This document shows, piece by piece, positions 60,841 to 64,000 of a DNA stretch of 64,000 bases. The notes below the pieces were generated by a model. It ran no database searches. It was given only the letters and a program-made list of their open reading frames with translations, and had not been told where the DNA came from. Position 1 is the first letter of the stretch; every line of letters begins with the position of its first letter. The stretch lies in contig JH153296.1 of NCBI GenBank assembly GCA_000226015.1, positions 78,236-142,235 of the forward strand. The letters are read 5' to 3'. This DNA is from Mnemiopsis leidyi (Eukaryota; Ctenophora; Tentaculata; Lobata; Bolinopsidae). Position numbers and translations under genes: made by a program.

Positions 60841-62131
60841 CCAGCAACAGGACAGTCGGATGTTTGTGACATTTACCTGACTGGCATTTTCGTCATCAAC
60901 TCTGCCCTATTATGCGATGGTATTTTTAAATATATTTAACTTGATTTTCGAAAAATAGAAAACATGACAATTTTAATTGCCAATCATTTTTGCGTTTTTC
61001 GTAGCACTGGCTATGTTGCGCGATTTATCGATAATACCTATTTCTACCGTTTATCTCCTCTATTCCTGTCCCCAGGGAAGAGAGATCTCACCTCCCTCCT
61101 GCCCCCAGGGGAGAGAGATCTCACCTCCCTCCTGCCCCCCAGGGGAGAGAGACCTCACCACCCAGCAGTCACACAACACGGAGTATCTTGTGACGACGGG
61201 TTTCAGATTCTTCATCTCATTGTTCTTCCTATAGTCTTCTCTTGTGTCGTCTACTTCGAGGTCATGGACTCTGCTGAGGAGTGGTTTGTCAGACTTTAAT
61301 GATGTGGTTAACAATTAAAATTTGACATTTTCATGCATGAAACATCTTTTGCGATTAAAAAGACCAGAGATATTATCGACCATCTAGTAATCCATTGCCA
61401 GAATACAGCAGGTGTAATCAGACACACAAGCACATCCTGACCTTGAATAGTATAGTCAAATCTGACCATCACTGATCCTTGTAGTACCGATGAAACCTGC
61501 TCTAAAGGTTACATGTCCCAGGTACAAGACTGTAAAAGAGAAGTACCCATCAGACGGTCCTAACAGAGAGATCCTCATCTCCTTCACGCTTGTAACCCTC
61601 CTGCTCCACGGCATCGGCTCCTTCGTCGTTTGGAGGAGATGTGGAGGATACAGGTAATGTACTGAGACCAGGGACCTGGGACCAGGTACCAGCAGGGTAA
61701 TGTACTGAGACCAGAGACCTGGGACCAGGTACCAGCAGGGCAATGTACTGGGACCAGAGACCTGGGACCTGGGACTAGCAGGGCAATGTTTTGAATTGGG
61801 CTATGAACAGGACCTGGCGGCTTGTACTTGTTCTACGATAAATTGTACTGCTGTTGTTCTTATAGTGCTAATTGTACAAATTGTACATGTTCATATTTTC
61901 TTGGTAGAAACATTGAACCAGTTTGCAAAGCGATTATGGATTCGAATTGTATTTTGTAAATGTCTTCTATCGCAGGAAAAATTTCATCATACTTGCGTCC
62001 TGGGAGATAAGTGTGATCACCTACATTTTGGCATTCCTTTTCTTTTTCACCGATTCTGTCAATTCAGTAAGTATACACTTAGACACTTACAAATTATAAT
62101 TACATAATTTATTTTTCTTGCGGTGCAGTAA
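60841..62131 (+). CDS. Multi-pass membrane protein exons, unrecognised and incomplete
   Basis: Exons supported by splice sites and hydrophobic content: 60841-60919 (VCDIYLTGIFVINSALLCD), 61005 onward (LAMLRDLSIIPISTVYLLYS), 61485-61653 (ILISFTLVTLLLHGIGSFVV) and 61975-62066 (ISVITYILAFLFFF). Phases fit at the first and last junctions. The link from the 61 kb exon to 61485 is unresolved, because a minisatellite (61070-61159) adds competing acceptors and frames. After 62066 the next acceptor (62128) brings a TAA at 62129-62131 as the first in-frame codon, a possible stop. The true start exon is not found. Three or four helices are likely. A DSAEEWFV stretch in another frame near 61267 recalls the loop of the neighbouring family, but too weakly to claim kinship. 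Confidence 0.35.
61070..61159. repeat. 33-bp minisatellite of acceptor-like units
   Basis: Three units, each with a pyrimidine-rich run ending in CCCCAG followed by ggagagagatctcacc or a near copy. Each is a strong-looking 3' splice site on the plus strand. Confidence 0.8.
61651..61790. repeat. 42-43-bp minisatellite containing a donor
   Basis: Three full units plus a partial unit. The first unit starts with the exon's own boundary (CAG then GTAATGTACTG). The second repeats it as CAGG then GTAATGTACTG. The third and fourth have GCAATG. Confidence 0.8.
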
Positions 62132-62508
62132 CCATCATGTCAAAGCAAATTTTGGGTGATGGCTACAAGTACAACAATATGTTTGGCTCTATGATTACCC
62201 CATGTCCCAAAGATCCGACCAAAGGTTGGCAGTTTGGCACATATAATTTATATCAGCTGAGCTTCACACATTCCTACGCTGCTAAATTGGGGGATGACCG
62301 GGGGAGGGGGGTTGCCAAACATTTAGTATGTAATTGTAAACTGACCAGTTGTATAAAGCCGATTCCTGCAGGGTGTGACACTGATTTGTGCCTCTTGGGG
62401 TATCACTCTTATGACGACAGTTCTATTTTTGAAGGCAGACAAATGGGCTGTGGCTCTTGCACTTCCTTTTCTGTCATGGACTTCTTATCTAAGCTATTCT
62501 GGGATTAA
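62129..62508 (+). CDS. Possible last exon or small ORF, cysteine-rich
   Basis: Open frame of 123 codons from the ATG at 62137 (MSKQILGDGYKYNNMFGSMI). It is cysteine-rich in its second half (LVCNCKLTSCIKPIPAG, CDTDLCLLGY, MGCGSCTSF) and follows a good acceptor at 62128. It would read on from that acceptor only if entered in phase 1, but the preceding exon ends in phase 0. It may be an alternative 3' exon of the 61 kb gene, or chance. No family recognised. Confidence 0.35.
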
Positions 62509-62787
62509 TATTACAAGAATAGTTTGAGAACAGAGTTATTGTATAGCTATGTTATAATGCACTGCAATTTTTTTAATTTTACCTTGATTTACCTTACTTG
62601 GCTTGTTCAAATTTGCAGTTGACGCCGAAGTTGACTTTAGAATTAGAACTTAAATGGAAAGGATTATATTGATTGAATTTTTCAACTTCGATAATCATAC
62701 TCATAGACTTTCACTCAATTGATAAGTTACATTCCATTCATTATTCATTGATTTTCTCAATTCATAATTACAATTCTCAATTCATAA

Positions 62788-63312
62788 TTACAATTTCTTC
62801 ACTCTATCGGCCACGATTCTCGGGTTATTCTGAGCCAACTCCGCTCGCTGGAGAGATTTGTAGTCGAATGTGCAGCCATGCTCATCATCTCCACGGTGCA
62901 GAGCACAAAACAATCCTCCACATCGGCAGTCAAATCCAAGAAGACCTACTTTCTTCGAACAAACGTCACAACGATTTACTTTTGCTCGCTTCACTTTAAC
63001 TTTTCCAGCTCCACAACTTTTGGTACTGTTTGAAGTTGATTGAGAATTGGTATCGTCCGTAACAATTTCGGTTGATTTTCTCTTTCTCGCTGTTGACGAT
63101 CTAACTCTGCCGCTCAAATTGGACGAAGTTGAAATGGATTCCTCCAGAGTCGACTCGGACAGGACCGCTGAATTTGATCCGGGGTATTGTGCGGTTTCAC
63201 TTTCTCTTTTAACATTTTTCACACAACCAGAACAAAATCCGTTATTTTGTTCGGACCCGTAAAATTGGCATCCTTCCTTCAGACAATTCTTAGGAGCATC
63301 TGGTGCCACCAT
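62788..63312 (-). CDS. A20/AN1 zinc-finger protein (ZFAND5/6-like)
   Basis: Single exon, 174 residues. The N-terminal A20 finger is CLKEGCQFYGSEQNNGFCSGC (C-x4-C-x11-C-x2-C pattern). A Ser/Thr-rich linker follows with a basic patch (STARKRKSTE). The C-terminal AN1 finger runs from NRCDVCSKKVGLLGFDCRCG through GLFCALHRGDDEHGC. Domain order and length match ZFAND5/ZFAND6, cytosolic ubiquitin-binding, stress-linked proteins (human about 210 residues). Lack of introns is unusual among its neighbours here. The start ATG lies in a good context (GCACC or CACC before ATGGT). Confidence 0.9.
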   Translation of the reverse strand: MVAPDAPKNCLKEGCQFYGSEQNNGFCSGCVKNVKRESETAQYPGSNSAVLSESTLEESISTSSNLSGRVRSSTARKRKSTEIVTDDTNSQSTSNSTKSCGAGKVKVKRAKVNRCDVCSKKVGLLGFDCRCGGLFCALHRGDDEHGCTFDYKSLQRAELAQNNPRIVADRVKKL

Positions 63313-64000
63313 GATTATTGATTAAGACTTGAACTAGTGCCAGTGTATCTAACTTAAGAGTTTTATTTAGGACTTTGGGATAATGTGTAGCAATATCACT
63401 TGCAGCCGTACTTCTTTCGATGACTGAATAAGGCTGATTGTTCGTGTGAATCCAAGCTGCTAGTGCTACTACGGGATTTAATCCTTGCTTTTAAATCAAG
63501 CACTTCAGTCAAACATGATACAACTGTTTTCATGAACTTTGAACTTGTGACTTACTCGCTTAGCAACCAAGCCAATGATGGTGTGCACGTGCACTAAACT
63601 CAAATAACGACTGTCAGACGGCAGACCAATCACAATGCTAGAGATATCAAAACTTCCACCTGTTTGAGAAAACTTCATTAACATGAGATTTATACTCTTT
63701 TATCACATAGTACATACCTAATTTTTATTTCCATCTATCTTTTTTGCCGAAGGCAAAAAAGTAAAGTAGATGGTTTAAAGTGGTCGGATTTTGGGGGTGG
63801 GGTAGGTGGGTAGGTAGGTAGATGACGGTGTCCAGTGTCCGGTGTCCGGTGTCCCACCTGCTCCTACGTAAAGTAAATCTAATTATTTAAGCGGAGCATT
63901 ATTATAAGTCGCATGATCAATTTATTGTGATGGTTGTAATTTGTAATTTTCCTCGTAACTGCGANAACGAGAAACTGACTGAATGTATTATAGAATTTTG
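63313..64000. other. Window end, non-coding
   Basis: No exon supported. Simple repeats at 63796-63855 (GGTA-type, then three or four copies of a GTGTCC motif). One undetermined base (n) at 63965 shows this is draft-quality sequence. Confidence 0.6.

Noticed and set aside
1-64000. tRNA, rRNA, CRISPR or viral genes
   Set aside because: No convincing tRNA B-box or cloverleaf, no rRNA stretch, no spaced repeats of CRISPR type and no polymerase, integrase or capsid frame was seen.

Overview
This is nuclear DNA from an animal, an invertebrate and possibly a non-bilaterian. Genes are split into many short exons with GT-AG introns. The products are animal-type: a Hairy/Enhancer-of-split (Hes) repressor ending in WRPW, a 7TM receptor, and SRCR, sushi and GCC2/GCC3-type receptors. 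I cannot name the phylum. All multi-exon models below were assembled by hand from splice signals, reading phase and homology. No RNA evidence was available.

Layout. (1) 3.07-6.65 kb, minus: a Hes gene (bHLH, Orange domain, C-terminal WRPW). About 12 kb upstream of it has no gene I can support, but is rich in CACGTG E-boxes and holds several RBPJ/Su(H)-like sites. (2) 19.0-41.3 kb, minus: a complete 12-exon NADP-type isocitrate dehydrogenase of 416 codons. Its 12.8 kb intron 6 holds three other gene models: an SRCR/LDLa-7TM receptor (+), a small secreted protein (-) and a basic protein (+). Its 5.2 kb intron 3 holds a same-strand SRCR/GCC2-GCC3 single-pass receptor with an ITIM-like tail. (3) 43.0-46.5 kb, plus, divergent from IDH: a secreted sushi protein with four almost identical 183-bp sushi exons, one intron of which carries a pogo/Tigger-like element. 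(4) 46.7-48.7 kb: an orphan paralogous signal-peptide exon, then GC-rich fold-back repeats. (5) 49.1-60.0 kb, minus: three tandem genes of a four-helix membrane protein family I do not recognise. One is an internal duplication to about eight helices, and one has two alternative last exons. (6) 60.8-62.5 kb, plus: exons of another multi-pass membrane protein. (7) 62.8-63.3 kb, minus: an intronless A20/AN1 zinc-finger protein.

The most striking structural theme is that short tandem duplications repeatedly begin at, or contain, the splice sites of real exons. Examples are the IDH exon 5 donor (about ten units), a Hes donor, a four-helix gene donor, and an acceptor and a donor in the 61 kb gene. 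The gene products themselves look mostly unrelated: transcriptional repression, metabolism, recognition and membrane proteins.
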